Of a stretch of DNA of 49,443 nt, positions 8,655 to 18,717 are shown piece after piece. Origin of the DNA: Pelosinus fermentans (lineage in GTDB: Bacteria > Bacillota > Negativicutes > DSM-13327); the NCBI GenBank assembly GCA_002434245.1, contig DJJR01000045.1, positions 414 to 49,856 on the forward strand, in the 5' to 3' direction. Below the pieces are notes generated by a model. The model was given only the letters and a program-made list of their open reading frames with translations. It was not told the DNA's origin and ran no database searches. The position numbers and the translations under genes are program-made. Numbering within the stretch: the first letter of the stretch is position 1; each line of letters starts with the position of its first letter.

Positions 8655-9293
8655 CTATCGTAAATGACCAGAAGAATTAACAGAAAACGTTCCGACCCCT
8701 TCCATTCCTTTAACGGAGAATCCTTTACTGATAATATTACGCAAGGCTGCTCTACTGCGATGAAGGCGGGACTTGACCGCATTGCTATTAATATTTAGGA
8801 TTTGTGCAATTTCTGAACTTGAAATTCCTTCAATATCATGTAAAACAAGGAGAATCCTCTGGTTTTCGGGCAATTTTAAAATAGCCTGCTGAACCAAGTA
8901 CTGCTTATACTTAACCTCACACATTCTATCCGGATCTTCATTTGGCTGCTCTATGGGCAACATCATCGAATGGTATAAACTCTCATCCCATTTTACCTGA
9001 TTTGCAGTTTGATTCCTTTTTTTGCGAAAATTAAAGCAGACATTTGAGCCTAAGCGATACACCCAAGTGTATAAACTGGACTTTTCCTTAAAATTATGCA
9101 TAGATCGATTTACCTGGTATAGAATTTCTTGCAAAGCATCCATCGCATCATCATGATTTCCCAGCATTTTATATGCTAAAGCATATAATCTAGCTTGGTA
9201 TTGATTTATAAACAGCTGTAGTGCTTGATCCTGGTCACCTTGCCGATAGGATGAAAGGATCTCTTGATCAATGGACTGTATAATCTCACTCAT
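8655..9293 (-). CDS. ECF-type RNA polymerase sigma factor
   Basis: A 212-residue sigma-70-family factor of the extracytoplasmic-function class. Region 2 spans about residues 28-95 (AYKMLGNHDDAMDALQEI). Region 4 spans about 138-190 (LPENQRILLVLHDIEG then SEIAQILNINSNAVKSRL). A short tail of about 22 residues rich in Gly, Ser and Val follows region 4. No anti-sigma gene lies beside it, which is unusual for ECF factors, so its control is not evident. The ribosome binding site is AAAGGA. Target promoters cannot be inferred here. Confidence 0.9.
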   Translation of the reverse strand: MSEIIQSIDQEILSSYRQGDQDQALQLFINQYQARLYALAYKMLGNHDDAMDALQEILYQVNRSMHNFKEKSSLYTWVYRLGSNVCFNFRKKRNQTANQVKWDESLYHSMMLPIEQPNEDPDRMCEVKYKQYLVQQAILKLPENQRILLVLHDIEGISSSEIAQILNINSNAVKSRLHRSRAALRNIISKGFSVKGMEGVGTFSVNSSGHLR

Positions 9294-9350
9294 AATTATA
9301 ATTCCTTTCCAGGGGATTTTTTCTAATTATATCACCATGTGAGAAATAAG

Positions 9351-10565
9351 TCAGCTTTGAGCCGCCGAATATATTTTATAACGCATTTCCCGTAGTAATA
9401 AGACACCGGAAAGTATCAAAGCCAGTACTAGGGCAAAAGCAATAACAATAACGACTCCCTCCCAATCATACCAAAGCAGGAATTTTCCTCCGATTGTCCC
9501 AATTGTACTAGCGCCCAAATAGAAAAAAAGCAGATATAAAGAAGCAGCCTGCGCTTTGTCAGAATGAGCACATTTCCCTACCCAACTGCTTGCAACAGAA
9601 TGACTGCCAAAAAAACCAAAGGTAAATAACGCTACACCCACAATCTTAATGGACAGACTTCCATGTACGGTAGTCAAACAACCTAGCAACATAATACCAA
9701 TGGACAAACACAGCACTTTTGAACTGCCATTACTATCCGCCAGCTTTCCCATAAACGTAGAGCTAAAGGTTCCAATCAGATAAACAATAAAGATACAGCC
9801 AACCAAAGTTTGACTTAAATTGTAGGGCGGAGCCATTAAAGAATAACCAATATAATTATATAAGGTTACAAATCCCCCCATAATTAAAAAACTAATACTA
9901 TATAGCATGAGTAATTCTATATTCTGCAATTTTTTAGTCAAAGCAGCAAGCATCTCTCTCAAATCTCTTTTCTTGGGGGAGAAATTCTGGGATTTGGGTA
10001 AAGCAATCCAAAACCAAATACTTAATAGCAGCCCAATTGTACTAATGCTAGCCACTGCAATATGCCATGTAGAAAAATCAGCCAATGTACTAACCAAAAT
10101 ACGCCCAGCTAAACCACCAACAGAATTGCCACTAATATAAATCCCCATTACCATACCTACTATTTTAGGATCAAATTCCTCATTTACGTATGCCATGGCA
10201 ATAGCAGGAAATCCTGCCAGCATGATTCCCTGCAAGATCCGTAATATGAGCAATATAGAGAAGTTATTGCAAAAAGCAATTATAATCCCTAATATGGCAG
10301 AAACTGATAACGATATTGCCATCACGATTTTCCTTCCCTTTGCATCAGAAAACCAAGAAACTAATAGCATAAAAAATGCCATAATTCCTGTAGTAAGAGA
10401 TATTGACAAACTCGCATAAGCTGGTGCTATATGAAACTCTTCCGAAAAAACTGGAATTAAAGGCTGCATACAATAAAGCAAAGCAAACGTAACAAAGCTT
10501 CCTAAAAACATAGCTGATATCCCTCGCCAATATGCTGCATTATTCTTTTGTATATAGGTCTTCAT
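9351..10565 (-). CDS. MFS transporter, YnfM-like
   Basis: A 404-residue major facilitator superfamily transporter with about 12 membrane segments and the loop-2/3 signature WFSDAKGRKIV after TM2. A second copy, GKLADSNGSSK, occurs in the C-terminal half. The overall type resembles the YnfM/arabinose-efflux-like permeases, with an unknown substrate. The start is uncertain: ATG at 10565 was chosen over the in-frame GTG at 10574, because AAGGA sits 11 bases from the ATG but nearly abuts the GTG. It is divergent from a LysR regulator, a common regulator-target pairing, so LysR control of this exporter is the simplest inference. Confidence 0.87.
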   Translation of the reverse strand: MKTYIQKNNAAYWRGISAMFLGSFVTFALLYCMQPLIPVFSEEFHIAPAYASLSISLTTGIMAFFMLLVSWFSDAKGRKIVMAISLSVSAILGIIIAFCNNFSILLILRILQGIMLAGFPAIAMAYVNEEFDPKIVGMVMGIYISGNSVGGLAGRILVSTLADFSTWHIAVASISTIGLLLSIWFWIALPKSQNFSPKKRDLREMLAALTKKLQNIELLMLYSISFLIMGGFVTLYNYIGYSLMAPPYNLSQTLVGCIFIVYLIGTFSSTFMGKLADSNGSSKVLCLSIGIMLLGCLTTVHGSLSIKIVGVALFTFGFFGSHSVASSWVGKCAHSDKAQAASLYLLFFYLGASTIGTIGGKFLLWYDWEGVVIVIAFALVLALILSGVLLLREMRYKIYSAAQS

Positions 10566-10746
10566 ACTACCCACAGTCCTTTCTAATCAACAATCATTCT
10601 CTTTTTATCATATTAAACCTCCAGAGTGTCATCTGTCCAATGCATCATTTTTATATAATTAATGTGTTATAATTATATAAAGATATTTTTCAATGCATCA
10701 TCTAACTTACATATTGAAATAAACATGACAAAAGGTGGTCAAGACA

Positions 10747-11622
10747 ATGGAATGGCATCAACTAGAGTACTTTAAATTAGTTGCCCAATTACAGCACATT
10801 ACTCATGCTGCAGAACAATTATCGATTTCTCAGCCCGCTCTTAGCCGTTCTATCGCTAAACTTGAAGAGGAACTAGGATTTCCACTATTTGAACGTCGCG
10901 GTAAACACATTGTCCTCAATCGGTATGGAGTCATCTTTCTGCAGTATGTAGAACGATCGCTACAAGAAATTGATGCAGGAAAACAAGTTATTCACGATTT
11001 AATACATCCTGACTATGGCAGCGTGTCCTTATCCTTTCTTCACTCTCTTGGTTCGAATCTTGTACCAAGTCTCTTAAGTAAATTCCGCTCCAAATTCCCC
11101 AATATACAATTTAAGCTTTATCAAAATGCTACCACTCTCCTCTTAGATCAACTAGAAGCAGGAGAGGTTGATTTATGTCTTTGTTCTCCTGTAACAACAA
11201 AAGACTATATGGAGTGGGAACCACTCTTTACCGAAGAATTATTTGTTGTGGTTCCTTTCGGCCACCGACTTGCCCAGCGAAAATCTATCGAGCTTAAAGA
11301 AATTGCCCTTGATCCAATTGTTACGTTTAAAAAAGATTATGGCTTACGTATTTTAACTGACCATTTCTTTAAAGAAGTAAATCTAAAGCCATTTATCACT
11401 TTTGAAGGTGAGGAAATTTTAACCGTTGCTGGCCTTGTCGAAGCTAAATTAGGAGTGGCACTCATTCCCCATGTCTTTGGTCTAGATAAAACCAATGTAT
11501 CCTTTCTACCTGTTTCCAAGCCTCAATGCCAGCGAGTCATCGGAATCGCCTGGACAAAAGAACGTTATTTATCCCCCGCCGCTCAACGATTCAAAAACTT
11601 TGTGATAGAATCTCTTTCTTAA
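10747..11622 (+). CDS. LysR-family transcriptional regulator
   Basis: A 291-residue regulator. The N-terminal winged helix-turn-helix (about residues 2-60) includes HAAEQLSISQPALSRSI and LFERRGKHIVLNRYG. The rest is a periplasmic-binding-protein-like effector domain. The start ATG at 10747 follows AAGGTGG at the correct spacing; an in-frame GTG four codons upstream overlaps that site. It is divergent from the MFS gene with a 181-base gap that should contain the operator. By analogy it controls that transporter and itself. The effector is unknown. Confidence 0.9.
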   Translation: MEWHQLEYFKLVAQLQHITHAAEQLSISQPALSRSIAKLEEELGFPLFERRGKHIVLNRYGVIFLQYVERSLQEIDAGKQVIHDLIHPDYGSVSLSFLHSLGSNLVPSLLSKFRSKFPNIQFKLYQNATTLLLDQLEAGEVDLCLCSPVTTKDYMEWEPLFTEELFVVVPFGHRLAQRKSIELKEIALDPIVTFKKDYGLRILTDHFFKEVNLKPFITFEGEEILTVAGLVEAKLGVALIPHVFGLDKTNVSFLPVSKPQCQRVIGIAWTKERYLSPAAQRFKNFVIESLS

Positions 11623-11645
11623 CCTCTACCATAATCAAATAAACA

Positions 11646-11679
11646 AAGGGCTTCTTCAACCATTGGTGAAGAAGCCCTT
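11646..11679. terminator. Hairpin between convergent genes
   Basis: AAGGGCTTCTTCA and TGAAGAAGCCCTT form a 13-bp perfect stem, placed between the LysR and DUF4931 stop codons. The T-tracts are weak on both sides. Confidence 0.65.
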
Positions 11680-11684
11680 CAGCT

Positions 11685-12449
11685 TTAAAAATATAGTTTT
11701 TGTATCTCTTTGATAACCTCTTCCCCACGGCTTGACACCTGAGGAATTGAATAACCAATAAAGATCGGCGAAGTAACAAGCCTAGGCATAATTTTAGCAG
11801 AAATTTTACCTTCTAACTGATAAAAGAATATATTATAACTATTACAGCGCTTGTGAAAATGATTCAATAAGTAATGCGCTATGACTTGTATATAATCCGC
11901 CATCTTGTCTACAGCCGATACCTCTTTTAGCTTTACATTGAACTCACAGAATCCAATTTTCGGTTCTTTGGCAAGATTTAACTCTGCCCCTCTGCTTTGA
12001 TGAATCACAGTTCCATCCATCGTTTCCACTGGGATCCGCGGAGCATAATCAATCGTTCTTAAACCTACAATCTGCATATGAGGATGCCGGATCGTACCTC
12101 CGGAAAAAGGACCATGATTCTTAAAAAAGAGTACCGATGCAAATTCTCTGCTTGCTATCATGTCTTGCCATTTTTCCATACTGAAGCGAAATAATTTATG
12201 CAAATGTTCTTTCGGATAAAGAGACAGTTCCGAATGGCATTGATCGGTTTCAATAATGACCGTTTGTAAGGTATCCCGCAAAACAGGGTATTTATTTTTT
12301 AAAAGTATAATGGTACCATCTTCTGCTAATACATGCTCTAACTTCTCTCTACAGCAAAATGGACATTTCACTTCTGTATTTACAATATTCTCTGGTTTAA
12401 AACTCCCAATCGCAGAATCAAAAATCAAATGCTTCGCCATGTCCACCAT
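11685..12449 (-). CDS. DUF4931 / GalT-like HIT-superfamily protein
   Basis: A 254-residue cytoplasmic protein resembling galactose-1-phosphate uridylyltransferases. A zinc-type CPFCC motif sits at residues 29-33, and the histidine-triad-like RHPHMQIVG (121-129) corresponds to the HPH nucleophile region of GalT. A KNHGPFSGG segment precedes it. No galactose genes are nearby, so a nucleotidyl-transfer activity on another sugar or nucleotide is possible; the family is formally uncharacterised. The start ATG lies 6 bases after AGGAG. A 12-bp inverted repeat ends exactly at that ribosome binding site. The gene is the last in the run following pheA and the GNAT gene. Confidence 0.8.
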   Translation of the reverse strand: MVDMAKHLIFDSAIGSFKPENIVNTEVKCPFCCREKLEHVLAEDGTIILLKNKYPVLRDTLQTVIIETDQCHSELSLYPKEHLHKLFRFSMEKWQDMIASREFASVLFFKNHGPFSGGTIRHPHMQIVGLRTIDYAPRIPVETMDGTVIHQSRGAELNLAKEPKIGFCEFNVKLKEVSAVDKMADYIQVIAHYLLNHFHKRCNSYNIFFYQLEGKISAKIMPRLVTSPIFIGYSIPQVSSRGEEVIKEIQKLYF

Positions 12450-12460
12450 ATCTATCTCCT

Positions 12461-12515
12461 ATCGATAATCTTAAATGGTTATTATATATATGATTATTAT
12501 TTCAAGATTATCGAT
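12461..12515 (-). repeat. 12-bp perfect inverted repeat abutting the DUF4931 ribosome binding site
   Basis: ATCGATAATCTT (12461-12472) and AAGATTATCGAT (12504-12515) flank a 31-base, almost pure A/T spacer. No T-tract follows on the minus strand, so it is not a standard terminator. It touches AGGAG of the next gene, so a leader hairpin or a two-half-site operator is more likely. Confidence 0.55.
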
Positions 12516-12539
12516 AAATTCCCTCTAAAATTAAATAGA

Positions 12540-12998
12540 TTATCTTATATAATGTGCTGTTAAATCCTTTTTCATTCTAACATGCCAGATACCAGCATCT
12601 AAAAACGGTTCCACCGATAAGGTCACATAACCCAAGTTAGCATAAAATGCTTCTGCACTGCATTGGGCGTCCAGCAGCACATTAGAAAAATGACCAACAA
12701 TTGCCTGTTGTTCTAACAATTTCACAATTTCTCGCCCTACTCCACTGCCACGTAACTCTTTACGTACAGCAATACGCTGCAGTTTGCCGCTATTTTCTCC
12801 GTAGGATATTAACCGCCCTGTAGCCGCCGCTTCCCCATCCTCAGCGATAATCAGCCCATGTACACATTCATGAGGAGCAGCATCATAATGATCAATTTCA
12901 AGATCAACTGGAATGTCTTGCTCGATCACAAATACTTTCCGACGTAAGGCTAAACATAATTGTAATTCATAATCTGTATTGACAATACGATATTGCAT
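12540..12998 (-). CDS. GNAT-family N-acetyltransferase
   Basis: A 152-residue acetyl-CoA-dependent acyltransferase of the GNAT fold. RKVFVIEQDIP appears near the N-terminus and the acetyl-CoA-binding motif A is RIAVRKELRGSGVGREI. The pattern is close to the YjcF-like group of Firmicute acetyltransferases. The substrate is unknown. ATG at 12998 was chosen because GAGGGG lies just upstream; a longer frame from 13049 would run into the end of pheA. It lies 22 bases after pheA and is probably co-transcribed with the trp operon. Confidence 0.85.
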   Translation of the reverse strand: MQYRIVNTDYELQLCLALRRKVFVIEQDIPVDLEIDHYDAAPHECVHGLIIAEDGEAAATGRLISYGENSGKLQRIAVRKELRGSGVGREIVKLLEQQAIVGHFSNVLLDAQCSAEAFYANLGYVTLSVEPFLDAGIWHVRMKKDLTAHYIR

Positions 12999-13020
12999 AT
13001 GTATCCCCTCTAATCCTTTC

Positions 13021-13881
13021 CTACAACGTACATATAGGATATGAGCCAAAACTCTTAAACCATAGGCTCTTTTCTTTTACAGCCTCTACTGCACTGCGAA
13101 CACTATTATTTTCTATACTACCATCCATATCAAAGAAAAAGATGTAATTTCCCATGCCAGTCCGTGCAGGCCTGGATTCGATTCTTGTAAGATTAACATT
13201 CCGCGTGGAAAATTCCTGTAGAATCTCACATAAACTACCTGGACGTTCTCCATTCATTTTGCAAACAACAGAAGTTTTACATGGATCTGACAAAGAATGA
13301 GTATCTATAGGGCGATCACCCAAGACAATAAAACGTGTACAATTGGTAGAACTATCCTGAATATCACCAGCTATGGTTTGTAGATTATAAAGAGCACCAG
13401 CACTTTGACTCCCTACAGCTGCATAGTTTTCTATGCCACTAGCAACAAGAGTCGCAGCATCAGCCGTACTATTCATAGCTCTTAGCTCAGCATCGGGATA
13501 AAGCCGCCTCAGATTATGGCGACACTGGGCCAGGGCCTGGGGATGAGAAACGATGATCTTGACATCATCCCAATGCTCTTTGACTAAAAGATTATGTCGA
13601 ACTGGCCAGATCACTTCTTTCCTAATATATAAATTAACTTCATGAGCTAAGATATCCAACGTAACATTTACTGAACCCTCAAGGGAGTTTTCCACAGGAA
13701 CAATCCCTTGGGATATTTCGCCAGACTCTACCGCTTTGATGGCCACATCAATGCTGGAATAGGTTTTAAAACTCACTTGCTCCTTATTATACAGACGAAA
13801 TGCTACTTCTTCACTATACGTACCATGGGGGCCAAGATAACCTATAATCGCCTCTTTCCCACACCAACTGCTAAGCTCCAT
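13021..13881 (-). CDS. pheA: Prephenate dehydratase
   Basis: Converts prephenate to phenylpyruvate in phenylalanine synthesis. The protein is 286 residues, the usual length for a monofunctional enzyme without a chorismate mutase domain. The catalytic domain starts with GYLGPHGTYSEEVA and contains the NCTRFIVLG motif (Thr-Arg-Phe of the active site). A C-terminal ACT domain with NLTRIESRPARTGMGNYIF carries the ESRP feature associated with phenylalanine feedback binding. AGGAGG precedes the ATG. It follows trpG by 23 bases, so a phenylalanine gene is placed under the tryptophan T-box unless an internal promoter exists. Confidence 0.95.
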   Translation of the reverse strand: MELSSWCGKEAIIGYLGPHGTYSEEVAFRLYNKEQVSFKTYSSIDVAIKAVESGEISQGIVPVENSLEGSVNVTLDILAHEVNLYIRKEVIWPVRHNLLVKEHWDDVKIIVSHPQALAQCRHNLRRLYPDAELRAMNSTADAATLVASGIENYAAVGSQSAGALYNLQTIAGDIQDSSTNCTRFIVLGDRPIDTHSLSDPCKTSVVCKMNGERPGSLCEILQEFSTRNVNLTRIESRPARTGMGNYIFFFDMDGSIENNSVRSAVEAVKEKSLWFKSFGSYPICTL

Positions 13882-13904
13882 GCTGTTCCTCCTGTGCCTT
13901 TCAT

Positions 13905-14468
13905 CTACTTATCTAAAAACTGTTCAAACAACCTCATTCCGTCTGGCGTCAACACCGATTCGGGATGAAATTGCACGCCTTCAATCGGGTATTCTTTGTG
14001 CCTAAGCCCCATTATCAAACCGTCTGCGGTTCTGGCTGTTACTTCTAAACAATCAGGAATGCTCTCCTCTTCCACCAGCAAGGAATGATAGCGCCCTGCA
14101 ACAAAAGGCTGAGACAAGCCTTGGTAAATCCCATCCTCTTTATGATAGACATCTGACACCTTACCATGTATAGGCTTAGGAGCACGCACTACCTTCCCGC
14201 CAAATACTTCACCAATTGCCTGATGACCAAGACAGATGCCCAAAATAGGCAATTGACCAGCAAAGGCTGCGATGACCTCTTTGCTAATTCCAGCATCACT
14301 AGGTGTACCTGGACCTGGTGAAATAATAATGGCGTCGTATTTTCTTGCCCTAATTTCATCTACCGTAATAGCATCATTACGGACAACTTCTACTTCATAG
14401 CCTAAGCTAGCAACGTATTGATAAACATTATACGTAAAGGAATCATAATTATCAATAAGTAAAATCAT
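13905..14468 (-). CDS. trpG: Anthranilate synthase glutamine amidotransferase component
   Basis: Supplies ammonia from glutamine to anthranilate synthase TrpE; in many Firmicutes it also serves p-aminobenzoate synthase (PabA). The 187-residue class I amidotransferase has the nucleophile Cys79 in [10 protein letters not shown], and His168 and Glu170 in [12 protein letters not shown] at 14468 was chosen over the ATG three codons upstream because GGAGG abuts the upstream codon but is 9 bases from this one. It overlaps the end of trpE by 17 bases, implying translational coupling that keeps the two subunits balanced. Confidence 0.94.
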   Translation of the reverse strand: MILLIDNYDSFTYNVYQYVASLGYEVEVVRNDAITVDEIRARKYDAIIISPGPGTPSDAGISKEVIAAFAGQLPILGICLGHQAIGEVFGGKVVRAPKPIHGKVSDVYHKEDGIYQGLSQPFVAGRYHSLLVEEESIPDCLEVTARTADGLIMGLRHKEYPIEGVQFHPESVLTPDGMRLFEQFLDK

Positions 14469-15942
14469 AATTTTCATCCTCCATAATCACTTTAAACAAA
14501 ACTTTTGCTTTATTCAAGATCTCCTGATATTCCATTTCCGGCACTGAGTCTGCAACGATGCCAGCACCCGTTTGGATTCTCACCCGATCGCCATCAATGA
14601 CCATTGTACGTATTGTGATGCAAGTATCCATATTATTTCTAAAGTCAAAGTAACCGACTGCGCCCCCATAAGGTCCGCGAGGTAATTGTTCCAGCTCATG
14701 AATAATCTCCATAGCCCGGACCTTTGGTGCGCCACTTAAGGTACCCGCTGGAAAACAAGCTGCCAATACATCCATCGGAGTATATTTAGGATTAAGAACA
14801 CCAGATACCTCGGAAACCAAATGCATCACATGAGAAAATTTTTCTACTTCAAGCATGCGCTTCACCTTTACAGTCCCTGGCATACTTACACGACCAACAT
14901 CATTACGCCCTAAATCAACCAACATATAATGCTCTGCTCTTTCCTTTTCATCAGCAATTAATTCCGCTGCTAATTTCTCATCCTCTTCCTGGTTTTTCCC
15001 CCGCGGCCTAGTACCAGCAATGGGACAAGTAAATACATGCCCGCCTTCTAATTTTACCAGCATCTCTGGTGATGCACCAACAATTTGTCTATTGCCAACA
15101 TTAATATAAAACATATAGGGAGAAGGATTGACTTGACGTAAGCGGCGATACAAATTAAAAGGGGTTTTAGCCGTCTTTAAGTAAAAGGGTTTAGAGAGTA
15201 CAACTTGAAAAATATCTCCTGCAGCAATGTATTCCTTTGCCTTTTCTACCATAGCTAAATAATTTTGTTTAATTTTTTCATCATCTACCGCTGGAGGCGT
15301 TTGTACTTCTAACTTACGATCTGTATTTTGGGGTATTGCAACTGACTGCTGAATTTTATTTATTAAACCACGTAAATGTCCAACAGCTTTTTTATATTCT
15401 GCACAAGTGTCGATACCAGGCTCAATACTAGCCAGGTATAATAATTTTGCTGAATGGGTGAGATGATCCATAACGATAATGATGCGGCAGAACATAAATT
15501 CGCCTAAAATTTCGTCTTCAGGAATATTCATTCCTCTAATTTTTTCCCATGTACCAACGGTTTCGTAATTAAAATATCCGACCGCCCCGCCGCTAAAGGG
15601 AGGTAATTCAGGAATATTAGGAAAAGAAAACTGCCCTAATATCCTTTGCAGTGCAACAAGCGGTGGAGCATCAATTGTAGTAACCTCCTGCCCTTTTCTA
15701 ACTTCAGTCTTTTTACTCCTCCCCAATACTGTAATAAAAGGATCCGCTCCAATAAATGAATATCGTCCAAAAGCTTTACTCGTATCCGCACTTTCTAAAA
15801 TAAACCCAGGGTTATCGCCTGTGATCTTAGAATAAATTGACACTGGAGTATCTAGATCAACAGATAAATCAGTAAAAATAGGAATCAGATTATATTCTTG
15901 TGCTAGGTCAGAAAAATCAGCAAAGCTGGGAATGATTTTCAT
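14452..15942 (-). CDS. trpE: Anthranilate synthase component I
   Basis: Converts chorismate to anthranilate using ammonia from TrpG, the first committed tryptophan step. The protein has 496 residues. The N-terminal part carries the tryptophan feedback signature ([19 protein letters not shown], corresponding to the LLES region). The C-terminal chorismate-binding domain includes [40 protein letters not shown] and [20 protein letters not shown] at 15942 lies one base after the trpA stop and follows GGGGAG at normal spacing; the longer frame would start inside trpA. Its place near the end of the operon, after trpA, is unusual. Confidence 0.95.
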   Translation of the reverse strand: MKIIPSFADFSDLAQEYNLIPIFTDLSVDLDTPVSIYSKITGDNPGFILESADTSKAFGRYSFIGADPFITVLGRSKKTEVRKGQEVTTIDAPPLVALQRILGQFSFPNIPELPPFSGGAVGYFNYETVGTWEKIRGMNIPEDEILGEFMFCRIIIVMDHLTHSAKLLYLASIEPGIDTCAEYKKAVGHLRGLINKIQQSVAIPQNTDRKLEVQTPPAVDDEKIKQNYLAMVEKAKEYIAAGDIFQVVLSKPFYLKTAKTPFNLYRRLRQVNPSPYMFYINVGNRQIVGASPEMLVKLEGGHVFTCPIAGTRPRGKNQEEDEKLAAELIADEKERAEHYMLVDLGRNDVGRVSMPGTVKVKRMLEVEKFSHVMHLVSEVSGVLNPKYTPMDVLAACFPAGTLSGAPKVRAMEIIHELEQLPRGPYGGAVGYFDFRNNMDTCITIRTMVIDGDRVRIQTGAGIVADSVPEMEYQEILNKAKVLFKVIMEDENYDFTY

Positions 15943-15943
15943 C

Positions 15944-16735
15944 CTATTCACTCTCCCCATCTAATGTTTCACGAATGGATCTGACCAAGTTGCGAACACC
16001 AGCAATTCCCTCATTCGTAAGTTTCTCAAGAATGGCACTGCCAACAATAACAGCATCAGCATAACGAGCTGCAGCAGAGGCTCCTTGAGAGTTGCCAATT
16101 CCAAATCCAATTGCCATAGGTATCTGACTGACCTGACGAGCTGCCTTTATCACGGTGCCAATCTGGTCATAATTATTATGCTGACCGCCTGTTACACCAG
16201 TATTGGAAACACAATATAAGAAACCCTCCGCCTTTTGTGCAATGCATTTGATCCGATCTACTGTCGATGTTGGCGCAATAAGCCCAATAAGAGGAATCCC
16301 CTGCCTTTTACAAATATCTTCTAATAAACCGGTCTCTTCCAGAGGTAAATCAGGTACAATAAGCCCATCGATTCCCGCCTTAACAAAATCAGCAATAAAC
16401 TTTTCTTTTCCATACCCTAATATACTATTGACATAGGTCATAACCACTAAGGGAATACGAGAGCTTTTACGTATTTGGGCAACTAATTCTATGGACTTTG
16501 CAGTCGTTGAACCCGTTTTTAAGGCTAAGGTAGCAGCATGTTGAATCACAGGTCCATCGGCAATGGGATCAGAAAAAGGAATGCCAATTTCAATCACGTC
16601 TGCTCCTTCTGCTTCCATCGCCAAAACAGTTTCTAACGTTGTGGCATAATCAGGGTAACCAGCTGTTAGATAAACAATGAGCCCCTTGCGTCCTGACGCT
16701 TTTAATCCTTGCAACGTTTCCGACAAATTTGACAT
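15944..16735 (-). CDS. trpA: Tryptophan synthase alpha subunit
   Basis: Cleaves indole-3-glycerol phosphate to indole and glyceraldehyde-3-phosphate within the alpha2-beta2 complex. The 263-residue TIM barrel has the catalytic Glu49 and Asp60 in VIEIGIPFSDPIADGP at the same numbers as in the enteric enzyme, plus the phosphate-binding GFGIGN. The ATG overlaps the trpB stop by one base (TAATG), so the two subunits are translationally coupled. Confidence 0.96.
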   Translation of the reverse strand: MSNLSETLQGLKASGRKGLIVYLTAGYPDYATTLETVLAMEAEGADVIEIGIPFSDPIADGPVIQHAATLALKTGSTTAKSIELVAQIRKSSRIPLVVMTYVNSILGYGKEKFIADFVKAGIDGLIVPDLPLEETGLLEDICKRQGIPLIGLIAPTSTVDRIKCIAQKAEGFLYCVSNTGVTGGQHNNYDQIGTVIKAARQVSQIPMAIGFGIGNSQGASAAARYADAVIVGSAILEKLTNEGIAGVRNLVRSIRETLDGESE

Positions 16736-17916
16736 TATAATCCCCCCATTACTTTTATTGCCATATCTACATCTTTGTCACCACGACCAGAAAGACAAAC
16801 AATTACCGTTTCATCTACTTGCGTCTTCGGCATAATTTCTTCTAAATATGACAATGCATGAGAACTTTCCAAAGCTGGAATAATCCCTTCTATACGTGCC
16901 AGGCGTTTAAATGCTTGTAATGCCTCCTCGTCCGTGACTGCTTGATATTCAACGATTCCACTATCTTTAAAAAAGGAATGTTCGGGACCAACGCCAGGAT
17001 AATCAAGACCAGCAGAAATGGAATAGGGTTCAATGATCTGCCCATCCTTATCTTGCAATAAATAACTAAATGCCCCGTGCAGCACGCCCGGCCGCCCTTT
17101 CGTTAAAGATGCCGCATGCTCATTGGTAGTGATGCCCTTACCTGCCGCCTCTACACCAATTTTGATAATCTCTTTGTCATTGCGAAAGGAATAAAACATT
17201 CCCATAGCATTGCTGCCTCCACCGATACAAGCAACAATATACTTTAATTTTTCTATATTACATTTCAGAATTTGTTCTTTTACTTCTTCACCAATGATCT
17301 TTTGAAAATCCCGTACAATCATAGGATAGGGATGAGGTCCTACAACAGAACCAATAATATAATGAGTATCTTCTACATTCGTCACCCAGTAGCGAATGGC
17401 CTCACTTGTAGCATCTTTTAAGGTACCAGTGCCACTCGTCACGGGTATTACTTCGGTCCCCAGGAGCCGCATACGAAATACATTTAAAGCCTGCCGTTCA
17501 ATATCTTCTTTTCCCATATATACACGACATTCTAGACCAAAGAGAGCTGCAACGGTAGCACAAGCTACACCATGCTGTCCGGCACCCGTCTCAGCCACAA
17601 TTTTCTTTTTCCCCATGCGCCGAGCCAGCAGCGCCTGCCCAATAGCATTATTGATTTTATGAGCTCCTGTATGCAGTAAATCTTCCCGTTTTAAATAGAT
17701 TTTTCCCCGTCCATAATGTGCTGTCAAATTCTTTGCAAAATATAAGGCAGTGGGACGACCTGCATACTCCTGTAAATAAAAATGCAGTTCCTCCTGAAAA
17801 GATGCATCATTCTTTAATGCTTCATAACGTTCTTCCAATTCAATCAAAGCCGGCATCACCGTCTCTGGTACAAATCGGCCACCAAATTCCCCAAATTTCC
17901 CATTTTTATCAGGCAT
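16735..17916 (-). CDS. trpB: Tryptophan synthase beta subunit
   Basis: Condenses indole with serine to give tryptophan. The 393-residue PLP enzyme has the Schiff-base lysine Lys87 in [11 protein letters not shown], the phosphate loop GGGSNAMG and the C-terminal SGRGDKD. The [15 protein letters not shown] start is typical of the TrpB1 type that pairs with TrpA. AAGGAGG precedes the ATG. Confidence 0.97.
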   Translation of the reverse strand: MPDKNGKFGEFGGRFVPETVMPALIELEERYEALKNDASFQEELHFYLQEYAGRPTALYFAKNLTAHYGRGKIYLKREDLLHTGAHKINNAIGQALLARRMGKKKIVAETGAGQHGVACATVAALFGLECRVYMGKEDIERQALNVFRMRLLGTEVIPVTSGTGTLKDATSEAIRYWVTNVEDTHYIIGSVVGPHPYPMIVRDFQKIIGEEVKEQILKCNIEKLKYIVACIGGGSNAMGMFYSFRNDKEIIKIGVEAAGKGITTNEHAASLTKGRPGVLHGAFSYLLQDKDGQIIEPYSISAGLDYPGVGPEHSFFKDSGIVEYQAVTDEEALQAFKRLARIEGIIPALESSHALSYLEEIMPKTQVDETVIVCLSGRGDKDVDMAIKVMGGL

Positions 17917-17946
17917 GTTCTATTCCTCCTTATTATTTCAGCTGCA

Positions 17947-18717
17947 TCACTGCCCTTGGCACAATGCCATTTCCTGCGTCATCCGACCAATATCACGAGC
18001 ACAAACCAATCCTTCTCCTACCAATATTCCTTTTACTCCTGCCTTCTGCAGTCTTTTAGCATCTTCTTGATTTTTGATGCCGCTTTCACTAATTAGTACA
18101 ACCTTCGAAGAGCAATAAGGCAATAAAGCAAACGTATTACTAATGTCAGTAGTAAAGGTCTTCAAATCGCGATTATTAATCCCCACTAAGACCGCTGAAG
18201 TCTTTTGCACCCGCAGGAGTTCCTCCAATGTATGGACCTCTACCAGGCAATCCAGGCCAAGCAAGGCTGCAATCTCCAGATACTCTTTCATTTCCTCATC
18301 ACTTAATATCGCTGCAATCAGTAATATGGCATCTGCACCTGCCCATCTGGATTCATAGATCTGATATGCATCAATAATAAAATCTTTGCGTAAAATAGGC
18401 AAATGAGTAACAGCCTTGACCATTTTGATATTCTCCAGCTTCCCTTTAAAATGTTTATCTGTGTGTACCGAAAGAGCTGCTGCTCCATTTGCCGTATAGA
18501 TCTGCGCTAATTCACATTCCGTATATGCAGTACACAGTTCCCCTTTAGCCGGGGAAGCCAACTTACATTCTGCAATAAGTGCCCATGGATTTTCTGTAAT
18601 CCTTTCACGAAAACGAAAATCTCCTCTTATAATCTCCTTCTCAAATTGGCTAAGAGGTCTCTTACTGTTTTGTATCGCTACCTCTCGGCGTTTTTTCGTT
18701 ACAATTTCATTTAGCAT
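17947..18717 (-). CDS. trpC: Indole-3-glycerol phosphate synthase
   Basis: Converts carboxyphenylaminodeoxyribulose phosphate to indole-3-glycerol phosphate. The 256-residue barrel has Glu50 and Lys52 in LIAECKLASPAKGE, LRKDFIIDAYQIYE, GINNRDLKTF and LISESGI. ATG at 18717 was chosen because AAGGAGG lies 8 bases upstream and the protein then starts in the usual MLNEIVTKKR way; a longer frame from 18750 would read into trpF. It overlaps the end of trpF by 11 bases. It is a stand-alone enzyme, not fused to TrpF. Confidence 0.95.
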   Translation of the reverse strand: MLNEIVTKKRREVAIQNSKRPLSQFEKEIIRGDFRFRERITENPWALIAECKLASPAKGELCTAYTECELAQIYTANGAAALSVHTDKHFKGKLENIKMVKAVTHLPILRKDFIIDAYQIYESRWAGADAILLIAAILSDEEMKEYLEIAALLGLDCLVEVHTLEELLRVQKTSAVLVGINNRDLKTFTTDISNTFALLPYCSSKVVLISESGIKNQEDAKRLQKAGVKGILVGEGLVCARDIGRMTQEMALCQGQ

